Positions 43,812-54,134 are shown, numbered from the stretch's first letter. The stretch: 64,000 nucleotides of DNA from Cryoendolithus antarcticus (GCA_002077065.1 NAJO01000001.1:1426001-1490000), one strand, 5' to 3'. The notes: generated by a model not told the origin, from the letters alone. A program made the numbers and translations.

Positions 43812-44946
43812 TCATGTAATCGTACCTGCGCTTCCGAAAACACTTCCCGTGCCCCATCCACTGCCAGTAGGGCTTGCCTTGCCACTTGTCATGCCAGCAG
43901 GACTTCCTCTGCCTTTCTGGTACAGCCACTTGCTGTTCAGCCCTACACTCGCTCGGCCACTCTTGCCCAGCCCGCTCGGACTACCACTCCCTCGCTCGTA
44001 GGCCTCTGTCTCTCTTCGTGGCGAGTCAAAGCCAAAGCTGCTTCGGCGCAGTAGGTCATTGGCGCTGGAGCTGGACTGTATCCGGTCGGGGAGAGTGGAG
44101 TATGGGCTACCGCTACCACTGCGCTGTCTTTGGAGACCAGATGGGCTGGCGCTGAAGGACTGTGAGGGTAGGGAGCTTTCTAGTGGACTGCCATACCCGC
44201 TGCTATGTCTTCGTAGACTGCTGTCTAGTGGACTGCCGCGCCCACTCAAGGGACTACCTCGTGCTTGTGCGCGCATCGAGTCGTTGAGCGACGGGCTGTT
44301 ACTGCGACTGTAGCGTGGCGGCGTGACGTACTGTGCCTCTTCCTGCGGTGTCGCCGGACGCGAGAGCGGAGGCAGACCGAGGGCGTGTCTTTGAGGGGCC
44401 GAGAGGGGGATGTCTTCGCAGGTGTCTGGGGCGCGCCACAGAGGCCGGGCGCTGAAGGCTAGTGCAGCAATCAACAGAACGCGGAGAGCAAGGAGGGTGT
44501 AGCTTGTAGTAGACGATCTGACAACTGCAGGGGACGAAACGCTGGGACACGGTCAGCGATCCTGCCTCACATGAGAATGGTGTGTGAACGTACAGATTGA
44601 GTGCTGGCTTCACCGCCACTGTCAACACCAACCCTGCCACGGTGACAAGTATCGCCCTCACATTATCAGCATCGAAGTGATTTGCATGCTGTCTCTTCAC
44701 AACCTCGTCCATGCGCGGGTGCTGCCATTTGCCAGGTGTTGATTGAGCGGGCGTGAGCTGCGCCGCGGGGGATGAAGCTGGTATCGCAGTGACTTGGGAC
44801 GTCTTTGGTGTGAGGAGGATGGAGGGGAGACGCGTGCTGGGTGTCGATACTGGCGTGCGAGCTGCTGGCGATTGGGATGTCTGACGGGCTACTGTGTTTG
44901 GCGTACTGGGTTGCGCCGCTGGGCGTATGAGCGCTGTGGAGGACAT
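43812..44946 (-). CDS. POM34: Nuclear pore membrane protein POM34
   Basis: Model: complement(join(43812..44541,44594..44946)), 360 residues. The 52-base intron has a GTACGT donor and a TCCCAG acceptor. A Pro/Thr/Ser-rich N terminus precedes KWQHPRMDEVVKRQ, then two membrane segments (AILVTVAGLVLTVAVKPAL near residues 97-115 and LLALRVLLIAALAFSARPL near 133-151). The long C terminus is Ser/Gly-rich with GSP-type repeats and a conserved SKWLYQKGRGSP. The HPR(M/F)DE motif plus two adjacent membrane spans is the pattern of filamentous-fungal Pom34, which with Pom152 and Ndc1 anchors the nuclear pore. It shares a 246-base divergent promoter region with the adenylate-forming-like gene. Confidence 0.8.
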
Positions 44947-45192
44947 GTCGGAGGAAATGCGCTTGCTGTGAGGTTAGTAGTGTTGGTCTGCACCCTTCTG
45001 TTGACCTAGTATCACTCCATAGTCCGGTTGGATTGCAGGAAGTAGCTGCCCTCCGTGAAGTTCATCTGTTGATTCCCAGAACTCTAATCAATTTAAGCTC
45101 ACCTCGGCTGACTCAGCCTTCGAGGACCCCCCACCACCGCTCCCAATCTCACCTCCGCTGTGTTGGCGAATCGTGACTATCATACTGTGACA
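44947..45192. promoter_or_regulatory. Divergent promoter region, POM34 and adenylate-forming-like gene
   Basis: 246 bases between two divergent ATG codons, with a C-rich stretch (ccccccaccaccgc) near 45127-45140. No TATA box is evident. Confidence 0.45.
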
Positions 45193-46974
45193 ATGCCTCT
45201 GATACTGGAACGCTTGGACCAACAGATCTCCGAGGCCTTTTCGCAGTGGAACCTCCTCACCACTCTCCTTGCCTTAGCTATTGCGGGCTTCATCGCCTAC
45301 CCCTTCCTCTTCTCGGAAGAGCCAGATACCCACCCACTACTATTGGCTCGACAATCGGTCGCTTCCCCAGTACGAAGGAAGAAAGAAAGTGCCGTCTATC
45401 GTGCTCCGGAGATCCCACATGGCTACCCGCTCAAGTCTGGGCTGAATGTGCGGGACGAGGGCGAGCCGAAGTGGAAGAGTGGCCGGGATGGAGATCTACG
45501 TGACATCTGGAGGGAGGTGATGAGGGGAGGAAGGACTGATGCTGATGGGAAGGAGGTACCTGCTGGACTTATCATGAGTGTGTTTGGCAAGGATGAGCCT
45601 GAGGAACATGATTTGGAGCAGCTGACCTGGCAGATTGATGTCATGGGTCGATGGCTGAGTGGAAGGAATGGAGCTTGTAAGAGGGTTGCGATATATCTGC
45701 CAAATAGTGTGGAGTATTTGATTGCAATCTTTGGTGCGTCCCCTTCATCGAGCTAGGTCTCACGGCTACACTGACAGCTTCTTCCAGCGTGCGCGTTCTG
45801 GGGTGACGAGACGACGCCGATCCTACTACCCTTCAACTTGCCTCACGCTCAGGTCTACAAGCTACTCCGCGAGACCAAAGCTGATACTGTCATTGCTGCT
45901 GCTGGGTCTCTACCGCTTGAGGAGCTGTCTACGCAACTAACAGGCAGCGTTCGCACAGTCATCGAGGTCGTCGAAGCAACTAGTCAGCACATGGACTGGG
46001 GAGGCACGCCCAAAGCTGTGCAGGGCAAGCTGACAGTCGAAGCCTGGCACGTCATTCTCCGCGATCAAGGCGAATGGGAGAAGGTGGAGCTGCCAAAGTA
46101 CTCGAAGTCTGACCCCAAAAAGAGCGTTGTCGCGGTGTACCAACCCAGCGATGTGACGAAAGATTCCACGATCACGACCTTCACGAGTGCCAACATCATT
46201 GCTGGCGTCGCTGGTCTTCTGAACTCTCTCCCTCTCCGCCAACGCCTCAGCCCTGCCGACCTCGTTCTCCCCGCTGACAGCTTCACCTCGAGCTATACTC
46301 TCTGCTGGACTCTCGCTGCTCTGTATACCCACACGTCTCTCGCGATCACCTCGGTCGCAAGTGCAGGCATAGATTTCGTGTCCGTATCCCGATCTGTCAG
46401 TCCGACCATAGTCATCGCCAGCGCAGCCACGCTCGCGGGCCTGCATGAGAAGGAGACATCTGGCATCACTTCGAAGGTGCAAAAGTTCGGGTTGTTCTCG
46501 CAGGAGCAGACGTTAGCCGCTGGACGTATGCCAGTCGACACCTACTTGTGGAAATTCCTGGCTCCTTCAGCGTCCAACATCGCACCCGGGAAGTTGCGGC
46601 TTATACTGACATCTAGCTTACTGGCTGACGACAGAAAGCTAGAAGCTCCCGTCCTGACATCCACGATGCTATCAGATCTGAGGATCTTCACGCGCTCGAG
46701 GATCGTGTACGCTTTGACTTCGCCGAAGGTAGCGGGCATGATCGCCGCTAGCAATGTCTTCGATTACCGGAGAACCGATGGCGAGGGTGTTGCGAAGATG
46801 GGATCGCCGGTAGGGTGTCTAGAGATCAAGCTCGCGGGTTCTTCGGACACTGAAGTCGGCCAGGCTGAGCCCACTGGCGAGCTGGTGGTTACTGGACCCA
46901 GTGTTGTGGGCGGCGAGGTAAGGACGGGCGGTCGATGTACGATAGGGAGTGATGGGTGTTTGAGCGTTGTGTAA
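45193..46974 (+). CDS. Membrane-anchored degenerate adenylate-forming protein
   Basis: Model: join(45193..45733,45788..46974), 575 residues. The 54-base intron has a GTGCGT donor and a TTCCAG acceptor. Residues 15-35 (QWNLLTTLLALAIAGFIAYPF) are a membrane anchor. The protein then follows the N-terminal domain of AMP-binding enzymes: GACKRVAIYLPNSVEYLIAI, ACAFWGDETTPILLPF and a later GCLEIKL...TGELVVTGPSV. The phosphate-binding loop that normally reads SGTTGxPK is replaced by TTFTSANIIAGVAGL, without lysine. The C-terminal lid domain with its catalytic lysine is absent. It is therefore unlikely to activate acids. A fungal family of such proteins exists, role unknown; it may be a structural or regulatory relative. 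Confidence 0.75.
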
Positions 46975-47281
46975 ACGATGCACGCACAGATGCTGGTGCA
47001 AAACGGCGTCTACGACCATCTCCCGCAGCCACTGCACGAATCCACGGTTCATGAGCATCGGAAGGCAGACTGTGACTGACATGCCCCATGACTGCGTTGA
47101 TCGCGGGCAGCAAACCTCGCGCGGTACATGGCGCTCAGCGAAGAACCATAGGGACTGCAGCGGTCCAGCGTAAGTCCTTCTTCTGGGTTTTGATCAGTAT
47201 ACTACACCACTACATCTCCACAACCCCTACCCTACTATCGACACTCCTCCGATTCCATCAAAACTCCCCTACCGAATCACC
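46975..47281. other. Intergenic region before the coiled-coil orphan cluster
   Basis: About 300 bases with no gene. A CT-rich segment near 47200-47270 looks like a leader for the next gene. Confidence 0.35.
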
Positions 47282-47347
47282 ATGTCATCATCCACTCCCA
47301 CGCCATCTGCGGCTAGCACTCTTTCGCGCACAAGCACTCACAAAGAC

Positions 47348-47373
47348 AAACTCGTCAAGCAAACTCGTCAAGC
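47348..47373. repeat. 13-base tandem duplication (AAACTCGTCAAGC twice)
   Basis: Two exact adjacent copies, 47348-47360 and 47361-47373. Because 13 is not a multiple of three, the copy shifts the frame that begins at the ATG 47282, which then stops at 47378-47380. With a single copy, that frame would run into the downstream orphan gene. Confidence 0.9.
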
Positions 47374-47384
47374 CCGCTAGGACC

Positions 47385-48545
47385 ATGGTGCACCAGGCCG
47401 CCTCTACTTTGGACCTGCCATCGGCCGGCTCAATGCCCATCAAGTCTCCAGCTGAGACATCGAATACTCCCATCGTATCTGTCATCGAGACATTAATCAG
47501 CGATCTCATGACTCGCCTCAAGGCACTCGAAACCTCAATCGAGAACGTCGAGATCGCTGCCCATCAGCGCATTGACAACATACTTGTGAACCTCCACGAG
47601 AGACCTGGGTCTAAGTACGCGCGAGTTCGCAGCATGACTGAGGCCACCAAAGCGACTACGCCATCGACTTGCATTGCAACACCCGCTCAGGCGTCCGACC
47701 AACTTCTTCCCTCGGAGACAGAGACGACCGTCGAACAGCTCACGACTCGCATGAACGCTCTCGAAGTCATGATCGAGAAAGTTGAGATCTCGCTGCATTC
47801 GAGGATCAGTGGGCTTGGCGTGAAGCTCGACACGCCTTTTGGCTTCCGTTATGCACAGAGCGAAGGTAGTTACCCAACGTCGAGGGCTGGCGCGCGAGAG
47901 AATGTGAAGGGCAAGTGGAAGATCCCCGCACCTTGGGATACCGAAGACACGAAAAAGCACGAGGCCATGTGGGACCAAGGCGACGGAGCCGGACTCATCG
48001 ACATGAATGCGGACATGTCGCAATACGAATTGGACCTGGACATCGACTATGATGAGTATATGCACGGACTTGTGGCTTCAGACGAGCAGCAGCGAGGGCT
48101 TGAGCACGTTCTCGCCGACACATCTGGAGTAGATCCCCTGTTATACTTTCCCGCTCAATCTAGCAGCAATGCCGAGCTGTTTGGCCGGCGGTCACCTTCG
48201 CCATTCTTATCTGCGGTCTCCGTTGAGGACGCGTGTGATGCAGCCGGAAACGCGCTCGTACCCGACGACGCGGTCCTGCAATCCCTCAGCGACGGCCTTG
48301 TGGATATACAGCTCCTGGCCAGCATTTCGCATCCTCTGGGCATATCGACGCCACTCGTTGACCTGGGCACGCTGCCGCTGCCGCCATCGACTGCGGAGGC
48401 GCTGCTCTCATTTGCTGATCCGGCTGCGTTGGCGGAGGTTGTGGAGCCATTGAGAGTGAGCGAGACCCCGCATAGGCCCGGGGCGGCGGAAGAGGAGAGG
48501 AGGCTGAACGTATTGGCAGCTGGTGCGTACTTCACTGGGTGCTGA
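47385..48545 (+). CDS. Coiled-coil orphan with an internal duplication
   Basis: 386 residues from the ATG at 47385. Two related segments of about 42 residues lie at residues 43-83 and 120-162. Both follow the pattern TR(L/M).ALE..IE.VEI..H.RI and end near a Y/F-A-(R/Q)-x-x-S sequence. Both are predicted amphipathic helices. The rest is acidic and low-complexity (DMSQYELDLDIDYDEYMHG), with a C-terminal DLGTLPLPPS motif like that of the orphan at 42068. Upstream, an ATG at 47282 opens a 32-codon frame that ends because of a 13-base tandem duplication. Before that event the protein would probably have started there. Function unknown. It may still be translated from 47385. Confidence 0.5.
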   Translation: MVHQAASTLDLPSAGSMPIKSPAETSNTPIVSVIETLISDLMTRLKALETSIENVEIAAHQRIDNILVNLHERPGSKYARVRSMTEATKATTPSTCIATPAQASDQLLPSETETTVEQLTTRMNALEVMIEKVEISLHSRISGLGVKLDTPFGFRYAQSEGSYPTSRAGARENVKGKWKIPAPWDTEDTKKHEAMWDQGDGAGLIDMNADMSQYELDLDIDYDEYMHGLVASDEQQRGLEHVLADTSGVDPLLYFPAQSSSNAELFGRRSPSPFLSAVSVEDACDAAGNALVPDDAVLQSLSDGLVDIQLLASISHPLGISTPLVDLGTLPLPPSTAEALLSFADPAALAEVVEPLRVSETPHRPGAAEEERRLNVLAAGAYFTGC

Positions 48546-48890
48546 TGTCCACACGGATAGCGAGAAGCGACACAAGAAGATGTATGGAATCGGGAAGCCG
48601 AGTGCTTAGGCATCGTTGGCTGATGGGATATGGAGTCTGATTGCACCTTCGCTGGTAGTCTGCTACGCATAGTAGATGTGATTTATCGTCAGCGTTGACC
48701 GTTCTCTCTAGATTCCCCACGACTTGGTCATCGATCAAGGCTAGGTAGGCTTGACTCCTCCGAGCCGGCTTGCTCTTCACTGACATGATCATCGGCAGCA
48801 AGCATTTCACTAAGGATGACAGTATTTACCGTCGATCCCCTCCAGGCACTGTCGCCCCTCTGCCGAGTGTCCTCTCAACATAGTCCCACA
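48546..48890. other. Intergenic region within the orphan cluster
   Basis: No gene is supported in these 345 bases. Confidence 0.35.
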
Positions 48891-49058
48891 ATGTTCTTTT
48901 ACTACATTCCCTCGACCTCTGCACTTCTCTTCTTCCATCTCCTCGAATTCATCAGCCTTATCAACCGCACCGCTCGAGCCGGCAAGCTTATCACTCATAC
49001 CATCGACGGACACCTTACGCCTTTCAGTGATACACCATACATCGAATTACGCAAGTAA
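48891..49058 (+). CDS. Short hydrophobic open frame, possible first exon
   Basis: An ATG frame of 55 codons with a hydrophobic start (MFFYYIPSTSALLFFHLLEF). It ends at GCAAGTAACGA, which contains a GTAACG that could be a donor into the following frame at 49067. It could be a stand-alone small protein, a first exon, or chance. Confidence 0.25.
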   Translation: MFFYYIPSTSALLFFHLLEFISLINRTARAGKLITHTIDGHLTPFSDTPYIELRK

Positions 49059-49066
49059 CGAGACAA

Positions 49067-49726
49067 TTGTTAGTTCAAGCAGCAGCCTCCGTACCACCTT
49101 CTTCGTCTGACGAGGTGTTGGTACACAGCTTCGCCAGCATCGATAACCGACCTCCGCAACCATCTCCCCCAGCAAGCCAGCCAGCGATGCAGTCCGAACA
49201 GGGTCAACCGTCCATCGCAACACCGCTCGATCCTACGATCAGGTTGCGCAGGTCATGCTCGACCGACGAGCTTGTCATCCCAAGCTCAACTCGTAATGAG
49301 ACTATCACTCCGCCCGCTTATGCTGCCGCGACTCCTAGGTCTGATTGAGTCACCGAGCTGAGTGACCAGATCGCAGGTGCGAGATCTGCTATCGAGGGAC
49401 TTCAGACTACGGTGGCAGACTCTTCGCGCCGTGTGGCGGCGCTCGAAGCACCGGCACAGATCCCCAGACTCGCACTGGACATCTCGATCTCCGCAACTCC
49501 CGCCTTCGATGCCCTTGGGACAGATCACGAAGCGGTGGACGACAGTAGACAGGAGACTGCATGGGTTGCAGGACGGGCTCCTGCGCCGGACTTCTGGGGG
49601 CGATTCAATGCGCACTTCAGGGAAGTTCTGGGTGTGGGTCGACGTACGTGGATCGCTGACGAGACAGGCGATGTGAGAAACGTGATTAATCAGCCCAGGA
49701 TCGATGGACTATATGAACACCGGTAA
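49067..49726 (+). pseudogene. Broken coiled-coil orphan with one in-frame TGA
   Basis: One reading frame is open from about 49067 to 49726 except for a TGA at 49346-49348. The part before it is Pro/Ser-rich (VPPSSSDEVLVHS, QPSPPASQPAMQSE). The part after it opens with a coiled coil (VTELSDQIAGARSAIEGL, then TVADSSRRVAALEAPA) and ends with an aromatic patch (DFWGRFNAHFREVLG). The layout, Ser-rich head then coil, resembles the neighbouring orphans. No ATG begins the frame. A short intron across the TGA cannot be excluded but no good donor and acceptor pair of normal size is visible. Confidence 0.4.
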
Positions 49727-50190
49727 CGTTGAAAGTCAAGAAGACATATGACCCGATCTGGCGTGCGACTCGTGTTACGCAGTATTTAGATCAGAAGACT
49801 TAGTAAGCTAGGATGTAGGGCTGGAGCGCAATTGGAGTTTGCTTACAGACATATCCATGATATAGTAATGCGAATCAAGACTGCAAAGTTTCACACTAGG
49901 TGATGGTAGATTGGGACGGTAACCGTGACTCCGTCCATAGGGCCCGTAGCCATCGACACGAATGGCACAGGGCCTGCGACACCCGTCATATAGTCGAATG
50001 CTAGCGGTGACCGTGGCAGGACCGTCGTAATCGGAGACCGCCTCTGTGCACTGCCAGACTCCAACGTAAGTCATCTAGGGTTTCACTAGTAATCCTTTGC
50101 ACTCACACACTCTCCAACTTCGCAAATCTCTCATCGACCTCGACATTATCAACCATCACCGCGACATTACACTTCCTCATACCCACGAGC
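49727..50190. other. Spacer within the orphan cluster
   Basis: About 460 bases with only short overlapping frames. No gene is supported. Confidence 0.35.
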
Positions 50191-50955
50191 ATGACATCGG
50201 CTTCATCGGTAACCTCCAAGTCCAGAGCGCCGGCGCCGAGCAATGCAGATGGCGAAATCACCACTGATGGCACCTCATGTGGATGCATGGTCGCACCAGT
50301 CCATAAACTTCCGCAAGCGGGATCTGCTCGCGTCGGCGCCATCGCCTCAATCGATCAGACTGCCACAGTGATCGAGCACGAACGCCTCATCGCTACGCTA
50401 ACCGAGCGCATTGCGCACTTCGGATACGTGGTACAGGACCTTCACTTGCTGTGAGCGACCTCTGGCGCCGCATGGAAGCTTTTTGAAGCGCCAGCATCGA
50501 GTCACAGTCCCAGCAACCCCTGGGATCGACCACTAGGCTACACAGACTCGAGTGGAAAGGTTTTGTATAGCGCCGCCACTCAGCCCGTTTCTGCCACGGC
50601 CACGGCCAGTCCTGACGCAATACAGACTGAATAGCTCATCATTGCACCAGATCCGGTGTCACGGGATCACATCAGCGAATGGGACGCAGGGATGTACCCC
50701 GTGCGGTCGTTCTTCTTGGGCCCGAATTTCGACGTTGTAGAATACAGACGGAGATCTTTAGCAGCTGATGGGTATGAGCGGGATGCTGCACTTGCGGCGG
50801 GCTTGGATCCGGGACCGGTGCCTGATGAGGGGTGGTGGGGATTTGTTATGGGAGGACCCGTCATCGAGAATCTCCCGGATCAGCGCACTTGGGGACAGCG
50901 GCCTGGGGCTGCGCTAGGGAAGGGGAGGACCTCGGAAGGGATGACTCGAGCGTGA
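50191..50955 (+). pseudogene. Orphan with coil region and one in-frame TAG
   Basis: An ATG frame (MTSASSVTSKSRAPAPSNAD) runs through a helix (ERLIATLTERIAHFGYVVQD) to about 50450. A GTGAGC donor there and a CCCAG acceptor at 50513 define a 63-base intron. The frame then continues (NPWDRPLGYTDSSGKVLY) until a single TAG at 50632-50634. After it the same frame goes on (APDPVSRDHISEWDAGMYPV, PDEGWWGFVMGGPV) to a stop at 50955. The post-stop part looks coding. The TAG could come from CAG by one C-to-T change. Either it is a recent pseudogene, or the start of a second small gene is missed. Confidence 0.4.
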
Positions 50956-51586
50956 TAACCAGATCTTGATGAGATATCCAAGGGGCGGCTTTACGGTGTC
51001 CAGCATGTCGCTGAAGCGTGGCCTATTATCGAAAAGGAAGAGTGACTATGGTATAGAGTTGGTCTGTTACACGTAGTCAATGCATCTCTTGGTGGTTTTC
51101 TTCCGCACGCGAGCGGCTACTATCGTGTCAAGTGCTTATGATTCAGAGCAAGCATTGAATCTCAACGCTGATGCGTGGACGAAGGCGGAACACGCAACGC
51201 TGTTGTGCCTCCGCCTAGCATTCACATTGATGGACCGCATGCTGTCAGGTGTCTGCAAAGCTGGAGGGCGGTACAGCAGGAAGCTGGCCACGTTCTCACG
51301 GGTGAAGCCCGCAAAGAAAAGGTGTGATCGCATCCATCGAGTCGTGTTCCCCGCCACGTGCAGCTTCCCTTGGCTCTTGCGGCTGCTCCTCAGCATGGTA
51401 CCTGCATCACTAACGTCATCTTCCCAATGGCTCGAAAGACGTGCCGATTGACGCGGATGCAACGCTGAAAACTCACTGCTGATCTGAAGGTAGTGTAGAT
51501 ATAGCCTACGATCCCGTCTAAGTATTGCCTCCGTAAGTACCACTCCTTCTTCTCAACCTAAACAAGCCCACTTTCAGCCATCCATC
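50956..51586. other. Intergenic region before the AIM6-like gene
   Basis: A 630-base gap. A plus-strand frame from 51080 and its antisense shadow are present, but neither has a recognisable composition. Confidence 0.4.
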
Positions 51587-52585
51587 ATGCATCTCTCCGC
51601 CCTCCTCTCCCTTCCCTTCGTCTCGTTAGCACTCGCACAAGCGGACATCCCCCTTGGTCCTCGCATCCAATCAGTCCTCTCTCAAGCTTTCACAGGAAAA
51701 TACACCTACCCTACCTCTCTCACCCAGGGAATCATACCGAAGGGCTTCCACTCCCACAACGACTACTGGCGTCCGGTCCCCTTCTACTCCGCCCTCTCAG
51801 TCGGCGCAGTAAGCGTCGAGTCGGACGTCTGGCTCTACAATGGCACACTCCACGTGGGTCATGAACAAGCGGCGCTGACGAAGGAGCGGACGTTCGACTC
51901 GCTCTACGTTCAGCCGATTCTGTCGGTGCTGAGGGCGCAGAATCCCAACTCGAGCTTTCTGACTGCGCCGACGAGGAATGGAGTGTACGATACGAGTGGA
52001 GGACAGACACTCTACCTTTTCGTGGACGTCAAGACGGCCGGCGCCACTACGTGGCCAGTGGTAGTGAAGGCTCTGAAGCCGTTGAGGGATGCGGGCTATT
52101 TGACGGTCTTCAATGGCACGAGTGTGGTTCCAGGACCTGTCACAGTAATTGGCACAGGCAACACCCCACTCAACCAAGTGCAGGGCGTGAGCCCGAGGGA
52201 CTACGTGAGTCGATTTGACCTTGGCCCAATGCCGAGAAATGAGAATGCTGACGTTGATATGTAGTTCTGGGACGGTCCTCTTTACACCCTCAACACCACT
52301 TACTCCAACATCACCGCTTCTGTCTCGCCCATCGCCAGCGCAGACTTCGAGGTTGCTTTCCCCAAAGTCCGCACCGAGAGCTTCAATGCCACGCAGTTGG
52401 CTACGCTGAACGGACTTGTGGCCACTGCGCATGCCAAGGGTATTGCTGTGAGGTTGTGGGACCAGCCGGGCTGGCCTGTGGGAACGCGCAACGCTATTTG
52501 GCGGTCGCTGTGGGATGCTGGAGTTGATCTGCTGAATGTCGATGACTTGGAGGGCGCGGCAGACTTCTGGCAGAACAAGGGCTGA
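51587..52585 (+). CDS. Secreted AIM6-like PLC-type phosphodiesterase
   Basis: Model: join(51587..52204,52265..52585), 312 residues. The 60-base intron has a GTGAGT donor and a TGTAG acceptor. A signal peptide (LSALLSLPFVSLALAQA) is followed by a barrel typical of the PLC-like phosphodiesterase superfamily: GFHSHNDYWR with the putative catalytic histidines and acidic residues, AVSVESDVWLYNG, LHVGHEQ, LYLFVDVK and, near the end, VDLLNVDDLEGAADF. The HxHNDYW and SVESDVW motifs mark the fungal group named after yeast AIM6. The substrate is not known; glycerophosphodiesters are the usual guess. Several N-glycosylation sequons (NGT, NSS, NTT, NIT) fit a secreted protein. Confidence 0.85.
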
Positions 52586-52736
52586 GCATTCGGACTTGCT
52601 TGTGTTTCTAGTCCTGTATTCTCGTTCAGGCGCTCTCCAGTAGCAAGGGCGAGTAGCATGTACACGCCTGCAAACTGGCATGATTCAACTCCACTGCTCC
52701 ACCTCATCGAGCAAGGCGAGGGTAAACTTGACTCCC

Positions 52737-53351
52737 TCAGTCCATCGTCAATCCACCGACACTCTCCACCATCTCATCTTCTACTAGCGTTGTCTCGCCA
52801 CTCCCTTTAGCCTCTCGGTCGTCCCACACCTGCTCGTCTGCGTCCGCCTCCTCCATCGCCATCCTAACCGCATGCTTCTCCTTCGCCTCTCTGATCCTCA
52901 CTCTTGCTCTAGTCAGCTTCTCCTCTGTCGTCAGCCCAATTTCATTTTCGGCCTTGGGATGCATGATATGATAGAACGCCCGGTGCGAGCCCAACGGGAA
53001 TAGCTCACTCTCGTCCGGCTCCTGCACTTTGCTCTCGTCTACCTTCGCCTGCGCACTGCGCATAGGGAATGTGCCAGCATCGACTGCCGAGGCCGCTCGT
53101 TTCATCACGGTCAATAGCTTGTCAAAGGCCGACTGATCATTCTTGCGCTGCGCTTCACGCAATATGAAGTTGAATGTCGACAGCCATGTCTCGATCTGAG
53201 CGACTTTTGAGCGATTTCGAGGGCGGAAATCATCGCAGTAACGGGACTCGGCGAGGCCTTCGTGGAGTCGCTGTGGGCCATTGGAAGGATGAGGTTGGTC
53301 GTAGTGAAGCTCCCAGTAGCCGGGAGGCGGGTCAGAAGGGAAGCCTGGCAT
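52737..53351 (-). CDS. Uncharacterised fungal protein
   Basis: A frame of 204 residues from the ATG at 53351. It starts MPGFPSDPPPGYWELHYDQP, a Trp/Tyr-rich N terminus. A helical stretch (VAQIETWLSTFNFILREAQR), a Ser/Glu-rich centre and a long charged helix (EKLTRARVRIREAKEKHAVR) follow. The frame is open for about 40 codons further upstream without an ATG, so a first exon could be missing. I do not recognise the family. It converges on the AIM6-like gene. Confidence 0.55.
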   Translation of the reverse strand: MPGFPSDPPPGYWELHYDQPHPSNGPQRLHEGLAESRYCDDFRPRNRSKVAQIETWLSTFNFILREAQRKNDQSAFDKLLTVMKRAASAVDAGTFPMRSAQAKVDESKVQEPDESELFPLGSHRAFYHIMHPKAENEIGLTTEEKLTRARVRIREAKEKHAVRMAMEEADADEQVWDDREAKGSGETTLVEDEMVESVGGLTMD

Positions 53352-53651
53352 GCTGTGGAGCTGTCCGGATCTCGGTGACGCGCGGAAATGTAGTGTGTTG
53401 TGGTTCCATGGTGGGTTTTGCGCTTTGTGTGCAAGGGCCGAGAGCCACTGTGCTGGTTGAGGAAGGCACAAGGGGACTGAGTCAAATGTAGGAAAGAGCT
53501 ATGCACGCTTACCTGTGCGATGGACCTTAGCTTTGCATGAATATAGCAGCAACTTCCATTAATTCAGTTGAAGTTCCCAAATGTGACGACTTCCTGGTAT
53601 GAATGCTCCCTAATGTCTCTCGCTTGCAGCACACTTTCCGTGCATCACCGT

Positions 53652-54134
53652 TCATGCTTCCAGCGACGCCCACAGGCCAGTCAATCCTGCGATCAAGAAG
53701 AACGATGCGCGGATGTAGTTCTGTCCAACCCACTTCTTCAACAAGTAGGTGTGCTCTCCACTCCCTCCACACTTATGCTGAGCCGCCTCATCCTCTGAGA
53801 TCGCCAGCAACCTCGAAATCCCCGGCATCATCACCAGCCTCGTCCAAGGAAGCGCAGCCAGCGTCGTCACTGCGACCGTGCCCCAGATCTGCCGTTGTCG
53901 CGGTATGCTGTAGGCTAGGAAGGCACTTGCGGCCACTGAGAGAAGCGTCGAGGGGACTACGAAGTAGGCACCAGTGTGGAAGACGTGGGCGAAGATGGAG
54001 GTCGCGATCTTGGCGGGCTCTTTGTATAGGCGTGGGACCGTGTTCTGAGATGCGTTGATGCCATAGCCGGCTGATGTGAGGGCGAGAGGGATGGCGATCA
54101 TCTTCGCTGTGAGCAACGCGGTGGGAGAGTCCAT
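53652..54134 (-). CDS. DUF1772-type membrane protein
   Basis: A single-exon gene of 160 residues with about four hydrophobic segments: MIAIPLALTSAGYG, YFVVPSTLLSVAASAFLAY, WGTVAVTTLAALPW and SFFLIAGLTGLWASL. The pattern W(T/G).(V/L).M.PG(I)..L followed by a C-terminal span matches the DUF1772 (anthrone-oxygenase-like) family. Some members in polyketide clusters oxidise anthrones. No polyketide synthase is near, so a specialised-metabolism role is not supported. The product is likely in the endoplasmic reticulum or a similar membrane. Confidence 0.7.
   Translation of the reverse strand: MDSPTALLTAKMIAIPLALTSAGYGINASQNTVPRLYKEPAKIATSIFAHVFHTGAYFVVPSTLLSVAASAFLAYSIPRQRQIWGTVAVTTLAALPWTRLVMMPGISRLLAISEDEAAQHKCGGSGEHTYLLKKWVGQNYIRASFFLIAGLTGLWASLEA

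Noticed and set aside
42068..50955. Orphan patch considered as a transposon or viral insertion
   Set aside because: No terminal repeats, transposase, reverse transcriptase or capsid-like motifs were seen.
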